Positions 1 to 9,095 of a stretch of 64,000 nt of DNA are shown here, one piece after another. Positions within the stretch are counted from its first letter, which is position 1, and each line of letters opens with the position of its first letter. Source of the DNA: Bacillus sp. Marseille-P3661 (GTDB lineage: Bacteria; Bacillota; Bacilli; Bacillales; Bacillaceae_J). A program made the position numbers and the translations under genes. The DNA lies in NCBI RefSeq assembly GCF_900240995.1, contig NZ_LT965954.1, positions 795,323 to 859,322 of the forward strand, written 5' to 3'. The notes under the pieces were generated by a model, which was given only the letters and a program-made list of their open reading frames with translations, was not told the DNA's origin and ran no database searches.

Positions 1-147
1 TCCTATTTTAGTTTGGTATATAATGAATAGTAAAAAACTGCCAATCATTAAGAAAATTAAACAAAATACGGAAACGAAATAACTGATAGTATGCTAAGCT
101 AGTCTATGAGGGTTAATTAAGAGTTTAATTCGAACTTTTCTAGTTGA
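1..147. other. AT-rich non-coding edge of the window
   Basis: I see no coding frame, terminator or RNA motif here. The stretch runs directly into the tandem repeat array, so it is probably the flank of a gene outside the window. Confidence 0.5.
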
Positions 148-885
148 GTTAGAATCCTACTAAGTTTCTGACTCGTTTTACGGGTTTGGCTCTTTTTTAT
201 GTCAGAATCCTTCCTTGTTTCTGACTCGATTCACGGGTTTGGCTCTTTTTCTGTCAGAATCCTTCCTTGTTTCTGACTCGATTCACGGGTTTGGCTCTTT
301 TTCTGTCAGAATACGGCTATGTTTCTGACTCGTTTTACAGGTTTTGTTCTTTTCCTGTCAGAATACGGCTATGTTTCTGACTCGGTTTACGGGTTTTGTT
401 CTTTTTCTGTCAGAATACGGCTATGTTTCTGACTCGGTTTACGGGTTTTGTTCTTTTTCTGTCAGAATACGGCTATGTTTCTGACTCGGTTTACGGGTTT
501 GGCTCCTTTCCTGTCAGAATCCTTCCTTGTTTCTGACTCGATTTACAAGTTTTGCTCTTTTCCTGTCAGAATCCTTCCTTGTTTCTGACTCGGTTTACGG
601 GTTTTGAACTTTTCCTGTCAGAATCCTTCCCTGTTTCTGACTCGTTTCACGGGGTATGCTCTTTTCCTGTCAGAATCCTTCCTTGTTTCTGACTCGATTC
701 ACGCGGGTTGCTCTTTTCCTGTCAGAATCCTTCCTTGTTTCTGACTCGATTCACGGGTTTGGCTCTTTTTCTGTCAGAATCCGACTATGTTTCTGACTCG
801 ATCCACGCGGGTTGCTCTTTTCCTGTCAGAATCCTTCCCTTTTCTGACTCAAAATCCACTGCTCTTACCCTGTCAGAATCCGTCC
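148..885. repeat. 52-bp tandem repeat array 1, about 14 units with a conserved hairpin
   Basis: Units begin with GTCAGAAT at 201, 253, 305, 357, 409, 461, 513, 565, 617, 669, 721, 773 and 825, exactly 52 bases apart. A diverged first unit lies near 148 and a shortened one at 872. Each unit holds an inverted repeat, GTCAGAA then 11 bases then TTCTGAC, followed by a spacer ending in a GCTCTTTT-like tract. The loop varies (TCCTTCCTTGT in some units, TACGGCTATGT in a run from 305 to 461) while the stem stays constant. There are no unique spacers, so it is not CRISPR. It lies at the 3' side of the small minus-strand gene that follows. Confidence 0.95.
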
Positions 886-918
886 TCCATTCAGAATCAG
901 AGCAGCCCGATCACGTCC

Positions 919-1104
919 CTATTCACCATCTAAATATCGCTCTATTTCAGACTCAATTTGTTCTTGAGTTGGTTCAATACCCTCAAATGGGAATGTAAGC
1001 TCATCTTTAAACTGACCATTTTTACTTACATGAATGGCTGCCGTTTTTGCGATTTGACTAAATTCAACTTCGAATAAATAACCTTCTCTATGAATAGCCC
1101 CCAT
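919..1104 (-). CDS. small conserved Bacillus protein, DUF5370/YbxH-like
   Basis: This is a 61-residue soluble protein of unknown function. It begins MGAIHREGYLFEVEF and ends in an acidic helix. The pattern of a short amphipathic start, an ALHV/AIHV-like strand and an acidic tail resembles the YbxH/DUF5370 family as I remember it. An AGGCGG ribosome site lies just upstream of the ATG at 1104. There is no signal peptide or membrane segment. The stop codon lies about 35 bases from the last repeat of array 1, so transcription from this gene would run into the array. The family assignment is from memory and moderately sure; that it is a real gene is more certain. Confidence 0.65.
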   Translation of the reverse strand: MGAIHREGYLFEVEFSQIAKTAAIHVSKNGQFKDELTFPFEGIEPTQEQIESEIERYLDGE

Positions 1105-1261
1105 ATTTCCACCGCCTCATTTTAATATTAATTTATCCATGAACTTAAATAATATTTAAAATTTCTTTTTCATTCCTTGTCAACAATTGCTGTACATTCC
1201 ACAGGTTAATAAAAGCTTTTTATCATAAACTAAGACTATTCTTCGAAAGGGGAATGATGCG

Positions 1262-1501
1262 ATGAACTCAGTTGACTATGATAAAGCATTGTTTTACATG
1301 AATCGAGGAGAATGGGATAATTTGTTAATATTAATGGTTCGAACAAAAGATGATTTTTTATCCAAAAAAATCGAACAATTTCTGCATGCATGTAATTTCA
1401 GCAGGGATTATACAGTTGTTGAACAGCAAGCCTATCAGCTGCTGACATATGTAGATCACGCCTTATCAGCAGTCCCATCCTCAATAAGCGTCTCTGGATA
1501 G
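1262..1501 (+). CDS. small YhdB-like protein
   Basis: This is a 79-residue soluble protein. The central stretch WDNLLILMVRTKDDFLSKKI followed by EQFLHACNF resembles the small YhdB-like family of Bacillus, whose function is not known. A GAAAGGGG ribosome site precedes the ATG at 1262. A strong terminator at 1536-1567 follows directly, so it appears to be a single-gene transcript. The sequence is mostly helical, with no membrane segment or metal motif. The family name is from memory; the coding call rests on the ribosome site, the terminator and the protein-like composition. Confidence 0.7.
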   Translation: MNSVDYDKALFYMNRGEWDNLLILMVRTKDDFLSKKIEQFLHACNFSRDYTVVEQQAYQLLTYVDHALSAVPSSISVSG

Positions 1502-1535
1502 TAAAAGTATGCTAATATATTGGTTTATATATACA

Positions 1536-1567
1536 AAAGAAGGTACCCCTAATGGTACCTTCTTTTT
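1536..1567 (+). terminator. Rho-independent terminator
   Basis: A perfect stem AAGAAGGTACC / GGTACCTTCTT with a six-base loop, followed by a T run. It closes the 79-residue gene upstream. Confidence 0.9.
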
Positions 1568-1669
1568 AGATTGGTCTCCTATCATGGATATGATTGGATT
1601 GACGATAATCTTCACATACAAATAATTTTTACAATGTATTTTGGTAATTATATTAATGAGGTGAAATTG

Positions 1670-2020
1670 ATGAATCATAAACCAACTGTTGAAGATATTC
1701 AACTACAAGAAACACTAAATCAATGGGCAGGAAAGCTTATTCATATTAGCAAGCATGAAAATCGTGACATCGATGAAACAAGCATGACACTAAGTAGTGC
1801 AAAGTTTCATGAAAGACCACCAACTATTGATAATTATGTTGCTCCATATGTTTTACAGTTACATGGAAAAGGAAAAATTGAAACAGACCATCATCAATAT
1901 GAACAAATACCTAACGAAACATATGAAATTCCATTATCAAACCAACATGAAATGACCATCAATAATGAACAAATAATTATAAAAACTGAAGACAGAAGTT
2001 ATACGATTAAACACCACTAA
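1670..2020 (+). CDS. hypothetical 116-residue protein
   Basis: I do not recognise this protein. The ATG at 1670 is chosen because GAGGTGAAATTG directly precedes it; an upstream in-frame extension to 1571 lacks a ribosome site and overlaps the preceding terminator tail. The product is hydrophilic, rich in His, Glu and Thr, with no signal peptide, membrane segment or cysteine cluster. The second half alternates short strands (PYVLQLHGKG, MTINNEQIIIKTEDRSYTI), suggesting a small beta-rich domain. A good terminator follows at 2036-2064, shared with the convergent pgcA. It is probably monocistronic. Confidence 0.65.
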   Translation: MNHKPTVEDIQLQETLNQWAGKLIHISKHENRDIDETSMTLSSAKFHERPPTIDNYVAPYVLQLHGKGKIETDHHQYEQIPNETYEIPLSNQHEMTINNEQIIIKTEDRSYTIKHH

Positions 2021-2035
2021 ATCATATACAACTAG

Positions 2036-2064
2036 AAAAAGCCCTATACAGTTTGGGCTTTTTC
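2036..2064 (+). terminator. bidirectional terminator between the hypothetical gene and pgcA
   Basis: Stem AAAAAGCCC / GGGCTTTTT with a ten-base loop. The A run on one side and T run on the other allow it to work in both directions between convergent genes. Confidence 0.85.
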
Positions 2065-2081
2065 ACTTTCTTGATTAAATC

Positions 2082-3812
2082 TTAAACAAGCTCATTAATT
2101 CTATTCATTAGATCATTGCTAATCGTTTCTAAACGAAGTTGGCTATCTTGTAAGGACGTTCCTTTTACACCAAAATAAAATTTAACCTTTGGTTCTGTCC
2201 CAGACGGACGTATGCAAAACCAAGATCCATCTTCAAGGAAATACTTCAACACGTTTGAGCTTGGTAATTCAATCTTCTCTGTTATACCTTCTTCTACAAT
2301 TGTTCTAACTTTCGTTTGATAATCCTCAATACTCACAATGCGCTTACCACCCATATCATTAGGAGGTTCATTGCGGAATGTTGCTAATATTCCTTGTATT
2401 TGTTCAGCGCCTTCTTTACCTTTTAATGTTAACGACTTTAAGCCTTCACGATAATAACCATATTGTTCAAACAAATCTAACAGTGCTTGATTTAATGTTT
2501 TATCTTGTTTCTTATAAAAAGCAGCTACTTCCACTGCTAACAGTGCAGCTTGAACTGCATCCTTATCTCTCGCAAAATCTCCTATTAAATAACCATAGCT
2601 TTCTTCATATCCAAACTGGAATGTATATTGCCCAGATGTCTCATACTCTTTAATTTTTTCACCAATAAATTTAAATCCAGTCAACGTGTCAATGGTGTCC
2701 AATCCAAAATCCTTAGCAATTGTCCGGCCAAATTCAGAGGTTACGATCGTTTTAAGAACTACTCCATTTGCTGGCAGGATACCTTGTTTTTTCTTTTCTG
2801 ATAATAAGTAATGCAGTAATAAACCACCTGTTTGATTCCCTGTTAAAATTTCATAATCCCCTTTTTCGTTCTTTACAGCAATTCCAAGGCGGTCCGCATC
2901 AGGGTCAGTACCAATCAATAAATCTGCATTTGTTTTTAATCCCTCTTGAATAGCCAGTTCAAACGCAGCATGTTCCTCGGGATTAGGTGACTTCACAGTT
3001 GAAAAATTAGGATCTGGCAACTCCTGTTCTTTTACAACAGTTACGTTTTTAAAACCTAACGCTTCCCAAGCTTTTCTAACTGGTTTATTCGCTGTTCCAT
3101 GCAGGGGTGTAAAAATCACATTAATATTATTTTCTTTAAACAATTCAGGATTTAGTGAGATTGTCTTCAACTTTTCAATATACGCTGTATCAATTTCCTC
3201 TCCGATGCGCTTTAATAACCCTTTTTCGAGTAAAGTTGCCTCTTCTTCAACCTGAATTTCCAATTCGTTTTCTACTTCGTTAACTTTAGCGATGACTTCA
3301 TTGGCAGGTGCAGGTGGGAGCTGACAACCGTCCTCGCCATATACTTTGAAACCGTTATATTCAGGCGGATTATGACTTGCTGTAATAACAATTCCCGAAA
3401 ACGCATTCAGATAGCGAACAGCAAATGATAATTCAGGAGTTGGTCTTAACTCTTCAAATACATATGTAACAATTCCATGCTTTCCTAATGTCTTCGCAGA
3501 TTCAATCGCAAATTCAGGTGATTTATGGCGGCAATCAAAAGCGATAACTACTCCGCGTTTTTTAGCTTCTTCCCCATGTGCCTCAATGTATCTTGCTAAT
3601 CCTTCAGCAGCTTTACGAATCGTATATGTATTCATTCGATTGGTACCTGGGCCAATTTCGCCACGCATACCGCCAGTACCAAATTCTAAATTTTTATAGA
3701 AACTATCTTCTAACCACTTCTCATTATCTTTATTGTCGCTCAAAGTCCGTTTAAGCTCGTCCTCTAATTGATCAAATTTTATCCAACGTTCATAATGGTC
3801 TTTCCAACTCAT
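2082..3812 (-). CDS. pgcA: alpha-phosphoglucomutase / phospho-sugar mutase
   Basis: The enzyme interconverts glucose 1-phosphate and glucose 6-phosphate, feeding UDP-glucose for glycolipid and teichoic-acid glucosylation. All four hallmark loops are present: the phosphoserine loop TASHNPP (residues 144-150, Ser146), the Mg-binding DPDADRLG (303-310), the sugar-binding EESYG (403-407) and the phosphate-binding RPSGTEPK (535-542). At 576 residues it has the length of the Bacillus PgcA/YhxB group. GGGAGGAG precedes the ATG. It stands alone on the minus strand and shares a terminator with the convergent upstream gene. The mutase family is certain. Use of another hexose or ribose phosphate cannot be excluded from sequence, but the long form favours glucose. 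Confidence 0.93.
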   Translation of the reverse strand: MSWKDHYERWIKFDQLEDELKRTLSDNKDNEKWLEDSFYKNLEFGTGGMRGEIGPGTNRMNTYTIRKAAEGLARYIEAHGEEAKKRGVVIAFDCRHKSPEFAIESAKTLGKHGIVTYVFEELRPTPELSFAVRYLNAFSGIVITASHNPPEYNGFKVYGEDGCQLPPAPANEVIAKVNEVENELEIQVEEEATLLEKGLLKRIGEEIDTAYIEKLKTISLNPELFKENNINVIFTPLHGTANKPVRKAWEALGFKNVTVVKEQELPDPNFSTVKSPNPEEHAAFELAIQEGLKTNADLLIGTDPDADRLGIAVKNEKGDYEILTGNQTGGLLLHYLLSEKKKQGILPANGVVLKTIVTSEFGRTIAKDFGLDTIDTLTGFKFIGEKIKEYETSGQYTFQFGYEESYGYLIGDFARDKDAVQAALLAVEVAAFYKKQDKTLNQALLDLFEQYGYYREGLKSLTLKGKEGAEQIQGILATFRNEPPNDMGGKRIVSIEDYQTKVRTIVEEGITEKIELPSSNVLKYFLEDGSWFCIRPSGTEPKVKFYFGVKGTSLQDSQLRLETISNDLMNRINELV

Positions 3813-3916
3813 AGTTTCTCCTCCCAGTTCAACTTGTTTGTTTAATTATATTATTGAAACAACATTGTACAACAGCCACTTTTCAGGTTATTAGAAAAAT
3901 ATATGGATTATACATG

Positions 3917-5455
3917 TTATTTTTTATATTTTACTTCATAAAGATCATGACGACGATCTTTTAACTGACGCACAGTTCCATTTTTGCGCTGCCTTCTTAA
4001 AATTTCTAAATCCACGTCACCAACTACTACAGTTTCGATGTTGGCGTTGCATTCCCCCACAATACCATCACGAGCAAATTCAAAATCTGATGGAGTAAAA
4101 ATTCCAGACTGGGCATATTGGATATCCATATTTTCTACCTCTGATAAATTACCCACTGTACCGGCAATAACTGTATAAACTTGATTTTCAATTGCACGAG
4201 CTTGTGCACAATAACGAACACGTAAATATCCTTGTCGATCATCCGTGCAAAACGGTGTAAAAATGATCATTGCACCTTTGTCTGTTGCTATTCTAGCTAA
4301 TTCTGGGAATTCAATGTCATAACATATTTGGATCGCAATCTTACCGCAGTCTGTATCAAATACTTTTATTTCATCACCGGCAGAAATTCCCCACCATTTG
4401 CGCTCATTTGGTGTCGCATGGATTTTATATTGCTTTTCGATTGTGCCATCGCGACGGAACAGGTAAGCAATATTATAAATCTGCCCTTCTTCTTCAACGA
4501 AATGAGACCCGCCAATTATGTTGACATTATATTTAACAGCTAAGTTCGTAAAAAGCTTAATGTACTCCTCGGTAAACTCCGTTAATTTCCGGATTGCTTT
4601 ACTTGGTGTTTTTTCATCAAGAAAAGACATTAATTGGGTTGTGAAAATCTCAGGAAAAACCGCAAAGTCAGAGCCAAAATCTGCTGCAACATCCGTATAA
4701 TATTCAACTTGTTGTGCAAACTCGTCAAACGAATGAATTTTCTTCATCATGTATTGAATAGCACAAATCCGTACTGGATATGATGTTTTAAAGTGACGTT
4801 TAGTTCTTGCACGATAGTCTACATTATTCCATTCCATCAATGTGGCATATGATTGTGACGCTTTATCATCAGGCAAATAATTAGGATTGATCCGCATTAA
4901 TGTAAATCCATTCATAATTTGAAAAGTGAGAACAGGATCATAAATATTCTGATGTGCAACTTCTTCGACATATTCACGTGGGGATAATTCATTTGCATGT
5001 TTATGATAATTTGGAATACGTCCCCCAATAATGATACTTTTTAGGTTTAAAAGTCTTGCCAGCTCTTTACGCGCCTCATATAACCGACGTCCGATTTTCA
5101 TTCCGCGATAATTTGGGTCTACCATTACTTCGATGCCATACATGTTATATCCTTCTGGATTATGATTTGTAATATAACCTTCATCTGTAATATCATCCCA
5201 TGTATGCTGATCATCGTATTCATCAAAATTTATTAATAAACTTGAGCACGATCCTATGATGTTTCCATCATACTCAACACAAAATTGACCTTCCGGAAAA
5301 TGTTCGAGATGGCTTAATAAGTGTTCTCTTTTCCATGGTTCCATATTGGGAAAACATATTTTCTGCAAATTTAATATATCATCAATATCTGTCTCGATAA
5401 TATTGCGGATTATCATTCGTTTTTCAAATTTAGTTAAATCGATTTTCTCCGACAT
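3917..5455 (-). CDS. GNAT acetyltransferase fused to a carbon-nitrogen hydrolase (YhcX-like)
   Basis: This two-domain cytoplasmic enzyme matches B. subtilis YhcX in order and length (512 residues here). The GNAT domain covers roughly residues 15-190, with the acetyl-CoA loop around PNYRGMKIGRRLYEARK. The nitrilase-fold domain follows, with the Glu-Lys-Cys triad readable as Glu269 (AVFPEIF), Lys344 (KQYKIHATP) and Cys378 (QICYDIEFPE). The start at 5455 (MSEKIDLTKFEKRM) is chosen because GGAAAGGAAG lies at the right distance; a longer frame to 5548 has no such site. It probably acylates or releases an amide or amine; the physiological substrate is not known. It is monocistronic and no clear terminator was seen. 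Confidence 0.9.
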   Translation of the reverse strand: MSEKIDLTKFEKRMIIRNIIETDIDDILNLQKICFPNMEPWKREHLLSHLEHFPEGQFCVEYDGNIIGSCSSLLINFDEYDDQHTWDDITDEGYITNHNPEGYNMYGIEVMVDPNYRGMKIGRRLYEARKELARLLNLKSIIIGGRIPNYHKHANELSPREYVEEVAHQNIYDPVLTFQIMNGFTLMRINPNYLPDDKASQSYATLMEWNNVDYRARTKRHFKTSYPVRICAIQYMMKKIHSFDEFAQQVEYYTDVAADFGSDFAVFPEIFTTQLMSFLDEKTPSKAIRKLTEFTEEYIKLFTNLAVKYNVNIIGGSHFVEEEGQIYNIAYLFRRDGTIEKQYKIHATPNERKWWGISAGDEIKVFDTDCGKIAIQICYDIEFPELARIATDKGAMIIFTPFCTDDRQGYLRVRYCAQARAIENQVYTVIAGTVGNLSEVENMDIQYAQSGIFTPSDFEFARDGIVGECNANIETVVVGDVDLEILRRQRKNGTVRQLKDRRHDLYEVKYKK

Positions 5456-5712
5456 CCGTAACTTCCTTTCCATAACTGTCTCAACAACTATTTTTGAATT
5501 TATTTCCACTCCTTTTTTAGTATGAGAATAATCCACACTTAAATGCAAAAGATTGCTTTTTTAATACAAAAATAAAAATCTTCCACCACTTAAATGATGT
5601 ATGTCTATTCCTCGTAAAAGTGTTTCTAACCCGCCAGAAATATGTTACAACATAAAGGGAGCATTAAATTTATTATATAAATATATTTAAGAACCGCTGG
5701 GAGGAACACAGC

Positions 5713-6639
5713 ATGAACTGGAAATCGCCTTATATACTACTAATAATTGCAACAATGTTTTGGGGAGGAAATTTCGTTATCGGTAAAGGATTTTCTGAAA
5801 CGATGCCACCTTTCACATTAGCACTTATCCGCTGGATCTTTGCTTTTATATTTTTATATCCATTTGCCCGCAAGGAATTTATACAAAATAAAGAATTATG
5901 GAAAAGAGAGTGGAAAATAATATTTTGGATGTCACTCACAGGTGTTGCCGGATTTAATACACTTGTCTATATTGCAGTTCACTATACGACGTCCATAAAT
6001 GCTATACTTGTCAATTCTTCAACACCTGCCATTATTATATTGCTGTCCTTTTTATTTTTAAAAGAAGGCTTACAAGTAAGGCATTTTATAGGAATTGCTG
6101 TCTCTATTATTGGTGTTCTTTGGATCGTAAGCCGTGGTTCACTAGAGACTTTATTATCCTTATCCATTAACAAAGGTGAAATTTGGATGATTATCGCTGT
6201 AATTATATGGTCCATTTATTCAATTATTGTAAAAAAACATAATCATAAATTTCCTGCTTCCGGTGTCTTTTTAGTGACAATCCTGATGGCAATTGTAATT
6301 CTTTTGCCTTTTTCAGCTTATGAATGGTTAACAAATACCTCAATGTATTTTTCTATTTCCGGATTTGCTGGGTTTATGTACCTTGGCGGTTGTGCATCAG
6401 TAATTGCTTTCATCTGTTGGAATAAAGCGGTAGTTGATCTTGGTCCAGGAATCGCCTCTCCATTTTTAAACTTACTTCCAGTATTCGGTTCAGTATTTGC
6501 AATTGCTTTTCTTGGTGAAGAGCTTACGTCTGCTCAGCTAATTGGTGGCACAATAGCCATAACAGGGGTATTAATAACCACTGGATTATTTTTTAAAAAG
6601 CCTTTAAGTAGTAGGGTGAATCAACATTTGGGTTCTTAA
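5713..6639 (+). CDS. EamA/DMT-superfamily permease
   Basis: This is a 308-residue inner-membrane transporter with ten predicted hydrophobic helices arranged as two EamA repeats: residues about 5-140 beginning PYILLIIATMFWGGNFVIGKG, and about 155-295 beginning IWMIIAVIIWSIYSIIVKK. The two repeats and the conserved W-G-G-N near the start are typical of the drug/metabolite transporter superfamily, whose members export amino acids, purines or other metabolites. The substrate cannot be read from sequence. GGGAGG precedes the ATG. It is divergent from the YhcX-like gene and has no obvious operon partner; an intergenic repeat follows it. Confidence 0.9.
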   Translation: MNWKSPYILLIIATMFWGGNFVIGKGFSETMPPFTLALIRWIFAFIFLYPFARKEFIQNKELWKREWKIIFWMSLTGVAGFNTLVYIAVHYTTSINAILVNSSTPAIIILLSFLFLKEGLQVRHFIGIAVSIIGVLWIVSRGSLETLLSLSINKGEIWMIIAVIIWSIYSIIVKKHNHKFPASGVFLVTILMAIVILLPFSAYEWLTNTSMYFSISGFAGFMYLGGCASVIAFICWNKAVVDLGPGIASPFLNLLPVFGSVFAIAFLGEELTSAQLIGGTIAITGVLITTGLFFKKPLSSRVNQHLGS

Positions 6640-6770
6640 TTGAAATGTAGTTTAACTGAACAATGCACCAAGATAATTGCAAATTTACTCCAATTCAAAA
6701 AGTTCACCACTACACAGTTGGTTTGTATATTATTCGATTTATCTAAATAAAATCCTTTAAATATATTTTA

Positions 6771-6915
6771 TAAAGGCGCTGGAGCTAGACATAGAAAAGC
6801 GTAAGCGCCTTGGTCAGCCCCGACAGGCAAATGTTCTTCCGACGAAGAAGTCGGTAGACTTCACGAGGAGGAAGGTTATTTGACCCCGAGGGGCTAGGCG
6901 CTGGAGCTAGACAAA
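6771..6915. repeat. dispersed Bacillaceae intergenic repeat, copy A
   Basis: The element is bounded by two copies of GGCGCTGGAGCTAGAC. It carries the pairs GCGCC...GGCGC and AGCCCCGACAGGCAAAT...ATTTGACCCCGAGGGGCT, so it can fold into one long imperfect hairpin. It fills most of the gap between the DMT permease and the GDPD gene. A second, more diverged copy lies near 36,388-36,525. Elements of this type are, to my memory, scattered between genes in many Bacillus genomes. Confidence 0.85.
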
Positions 6916-6951
6916 TAAGTACAAATTTATCTTTCTTATCCATTAAAATAA

Positions 6952-6974
6952 GGGGCTCCATATTCCGGAGCCCC
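6952..6974 (-). terminator. terminator of the GDPD gene
   Basis: Perfect stem GGGGCTCC / GGAGCCCC with a seven-base loop. Read on the minus strand it starts within the stop codon and is followed by a T-rich tail. Confidence 0.88.
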
Positions 6975-7714
6975 TATCTTTTGGGTAGTAATCGTTTCAT
7001 TTTCGGTGGATAATTGGTAATGATGCCACTAACATCGTTATAAATTAAACTTTTCATGGCTTTTATTGAATTAACTGTCCACGGAAAAACCTCATAGCCA
7101 GCAGCTTTGATCTTACTTATATCTCCTTCATTAAGAGTACGATAATCTGGGTGTAATGAATAAACCCTATCCCCAAATAACTTTGCAATTCCTACATGGT
7201 CAAATACTTTTTGATAGTACAGTAAGCCAATCTTGACCTTGTCATTTAAGTTTATTAATGTGCGTAAGGATTGGAAATCAAATGAAGATACTACAACATT
7301 GTCAATCCTATTATATTGTGTTACTAACTCTAACAGCTTTTTTTCAATGCCTTCATAAGGATGAGGCAAATTTTTTATTTCTATATTAATGAACATAGTT
7401 TCTGGAACAAGGTTAAATACTTCTGACAATAAAGGTATTCGTTCTCCCGTATACTTTTTATTAAACCATTTACCCGCATCATATTGCTGTAATTGTGCTG
7501 CAGTCAAATCTCTAACCTTACCAGTTCCATTTGTGGTCCGAGTGATTGTTTCATCATGAATGACCATCAATTGGCCGTCCTTCGATAATTGGACATCTAA
7601 TTCTATTCCATCACTCCCCTGCTCTACAGCTAATTTAAATGCTGCTAATGTGTTCTCCGGGGCATATGCAGATGCTCCACGATGTGCAATTATTAAAGGC
7701 TGGTTATTAACCAC
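6974..7714 (-). CDS. glycerophosphodiester phosphodiesterase
   Basis: It hydrolyses glycerophosphodiesters to glycerol 3-phosphate and an alcohol. The GDPD signature is complete near the N-terminus: IIAHRGASAYAPENT, then GIELDVQLSKDG and VIHDETITRTTNGTG, giving the His pair and metal-binding Glu and Asp. At about 247 residues with no signal peptide it is the short cytoplasmic form, like B. subtilis YhdW. The start is a GTG. I prefer the one at 7714 because GGAG sits eight bases upstream; the GTG at 7723, three codons earlier, would have GGAG touching it. It is monocistronic with its own terminator and divergent from the yrrT operon. Confidence 0.9.
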   Translation of the reverse strand: MVNNQPLIIAHRGASAYAPENTLAAFKLAVEQGSDGIELDVQLSKDGQLMVIHDETITRTTNGTGKVRDLTAAQLQQYDAGKWFNKKYTGERIPLLSEVFNLVPETMFINIEIKNLPHPYEGIEKKLLELVTQYNRIDNVVVSSFDFQSLRTLINLNDKVKIGLLYYQKVFDHVGIAKLFGDRVYSLHPDYRTLNEGDISKIKAAGYEVFPWTVNSIKAMKSLIYNDVSGIITNYPPKMKRLLPKR

Positions 7715-7800
7715 TTGAATCACTCCGTACTTTATTTTTTATTTCATATATCTCTACATATTTTACGATAAAATATATTACTTATTGCAAACTTTTATAA

Positions 7801-7829
7801 TTGTTTTTTCTTAAATCCCGTGATATAGT
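7801..7829 (+). promoter_or_regulatory. sigma-A-like promoter of the yrrT-luxS-mccAB operon
   Basis: TTGTTT at 7801-7806 and TATAGT at 7824-7829 are separated by 17 bases, about 70 bases upstream of the yrrT start. Downstream, ATAGGAATTAT at about 7860-7870 resembles half of the operators bound by the cysteine repressor CymR, which controls the B. subtilis yrrT operon. The CymR reading is a guess from memory; no riboswitch was seen. Confidence 0.5.
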
Positions 7830-7896
7830 GACATTAATAATATTAATTCATAGTATATGCATAGGAATTATAAGTTTTGTTAAGGGAGAGGTAAAT

Positions 7897-8535
7897 ATGG
7901 GACGTGAATTTATCGGTTTATTTGATGAGTGGGCAGAAAGCTATGACGAAACAGTAGATGGACATAACATTGAATACAAAGAAGTCTTTGACGGGTATGA
8001 TCAGATACTTGATACTGTTGCTGCTAGTGTAAGTGGCACTATTGTTGAATTTGGAGTTGGGACAGGTAACCTTTCAAAACTATTAATGGAAAAAGGTAAT
8101 AAAGTGATTGGTGTAGAACCATCTAAAGAGATGCGTGCCATTGCTAAGCAAAAACTACCGAACTTAGATATTCACGATGGTGACTTCCTTAGCTTACCTG
8201 TAATTTCCGAACAAGTAGATGGAATTGTTAGCACCTATGCTTTTCATCATTTAACAGATTCAGAAAAAAATATTGCTATTAAAAAATATAGTGACTTACT
8301 ACAGCCAGGTGGTAAAATAGTTTTTGCAGATACTGCATATGAAAATGAAAATGCAAAACATGCTATAATAGAAGATGCTGAACAAAAAGGATATAATAAT
8401 TTAGTTCATGATTTAAATACTGAGTATTACACATTCCTAGATGTTCTCGACAAATTATTCACTCAGAACAGATTCTCTGTATCATTCAAACAATTAAATA
8501 AGTTTGTTTGGCTTATAGAGGCGACAAAACAATAA
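7897..8535 (+). CDS. yrrT: class I SAM-dependent methyltransferase YrrT
   Basis: This 212-residue cytoplasmic methyltransferase begins MGREFIGLFDEWAESYDETVDGH. It carries the SAM-binding motif I IVEFGVGTGNLSKLL, motif II GVEPSKEMR and the GDFLSLP/VSTYAFHHL region. The start at 7897 has GGGAGAGG six bases before it; an upstream in-frame extension has no ribosome site. YrrT heads the operon that turns methionine into cysteine in B. subtilis, and here it is followed at 20 bases by luxS and then mccA-mccB. Its methyl acceptor is not established. Generating S-adenosylhomocysteine for the following genes would fit its place in the operon. Confidence 0.9.
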   Translation: MGREFIGLFDEWAESYDETVDGHNIEYKEVFDGYDQILDTVAASVSGTIVEFGVGTGNLSKLLMEKGNKVIGVEPSKEMRAIAKQKLPNLDIHDGDFLSLPVISEQVDGIVSTYAFHHLTDSEKNIAIKKYSDLLQPGGKIVFADTAYENENAKHAIIEDAEQKGYNNLVHDLNTEYYTFLDVLDKLFTQNRFSVSFKQLNKFVWLIEATKQ

Positions 8536-8555
8536 CGTAGGAGGTTTTTGTCACG

Positions 8556-9023
8556 ATGAATAAAATGAATGTAGAAAGTTTCAACCTAGACCATACAAAA
8601 GTAATCGCACCATACGTTCGACTTGTGGGAATTACAGAAGGCGCTAGCGGTGACAAAATATATAAATATGATGTACGTTTTTGCCAACCAAACAAAGAGC
8701 ATATGGAAATGCCTGCTCTTCACTCACTTGAACACATGATGGCTGAATTTATCCGTAACCACCTTGATTGTGTGATCGATGTTGGCCCAATGGGTTGCCA
8801 AACAGGATTCTATATATCTGTTATTAATCACTCTAGTTTTGAAGAAATTCTTGAAGTATTAGAGAAAACACTAAATGATGTGTTAGCAGCAACAGAAGTA
8901 CCTGCTTGTAACGAAATTCAATGTGGATGGGCTGCTAGCCATAGCTTAGAGGGCGCACAAGCAATTGCAAAGAACATGCTTGCTAAAAAGGCTGGATGGG
9001 CTGAAGTATTCGCTGCTGAATAA
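8556..9023 (+). CDS. luxS: S-ribosylhomocysteine lyase LuxS
   Basis: It splits S-ribosylhomocysteine into homocysteine and DPD, the precursor of autoinducer-2. At 155 residues it is full length. Metal ligands are visible as His56 and His60 in HSLEH and Cys123 in IQCGWA, with catalytic Glu59 and Cys81 in [15 protein letters not shown] lies 11 bases upstream of the ATG. It sits between yrrT and mccA, exactly where B. subtilis has mtnN. MtnN makes S-ribosylhomocysteine, so the cell must encode a nucleosidase elsewhere. In this operon the main role is likely homocysteine supply for transsulfuration, with AI-2 as a by-product or signal. Confidence 0.97.
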   Translation: MNKMNVESFNLDHTKVIAPYVRLVGITEGASGDKIYKYDVRFCQPNKEHMEMPALHSLEHMMAEFIRNHLDCVIDVGPMGCQTGFYISVINHSSFEEILEVLEKTLNDVLAATEVPACNEIQCGWAASHSLEGAQAIAKNMLAKKAGWAEVFAAE

Positions 9024-9043
9024 GGCTTTATTATAGTATAACA

Positions 9044-9070
9044 GGCGTTGTCCTTGAATAAGGCAACGCC
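9044..9070 (+). other. strong hairpin in the luxS-mccA gap
   Basis: GGCGTTG, a bulged T and CCTT pair with AAGGCAACGCC around a small loop, giving about 11 base pairs. No T run follows, so it is a poor terminator. An mRNA processing or stability element that sets the ratio of luxS to mccAB message is more likely. Confidence 0.6.
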
Positions 9071-9095
9071 AAATTTGTATTGATGAGGTGGATTT

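Noticed and set aside
148..945. CRISPR array
   Set aside because: The whole 52-base unit repeats, including the spacer part; there are no unique spacers of constant length and no cas genes.
708..998. 96-residue frame inside and after array 1
   Set aside because: It is translated repeat sequence with no ribosome site, and it overlaps the better supported minus-strand gene at 919-1104.
9044..9070. Terminator between luxS and mccA
   Set aside because: The stem is strong but no T run follows, and mccA-mccB clearly belong to the same pathway; kept as a processing hairpin instead.
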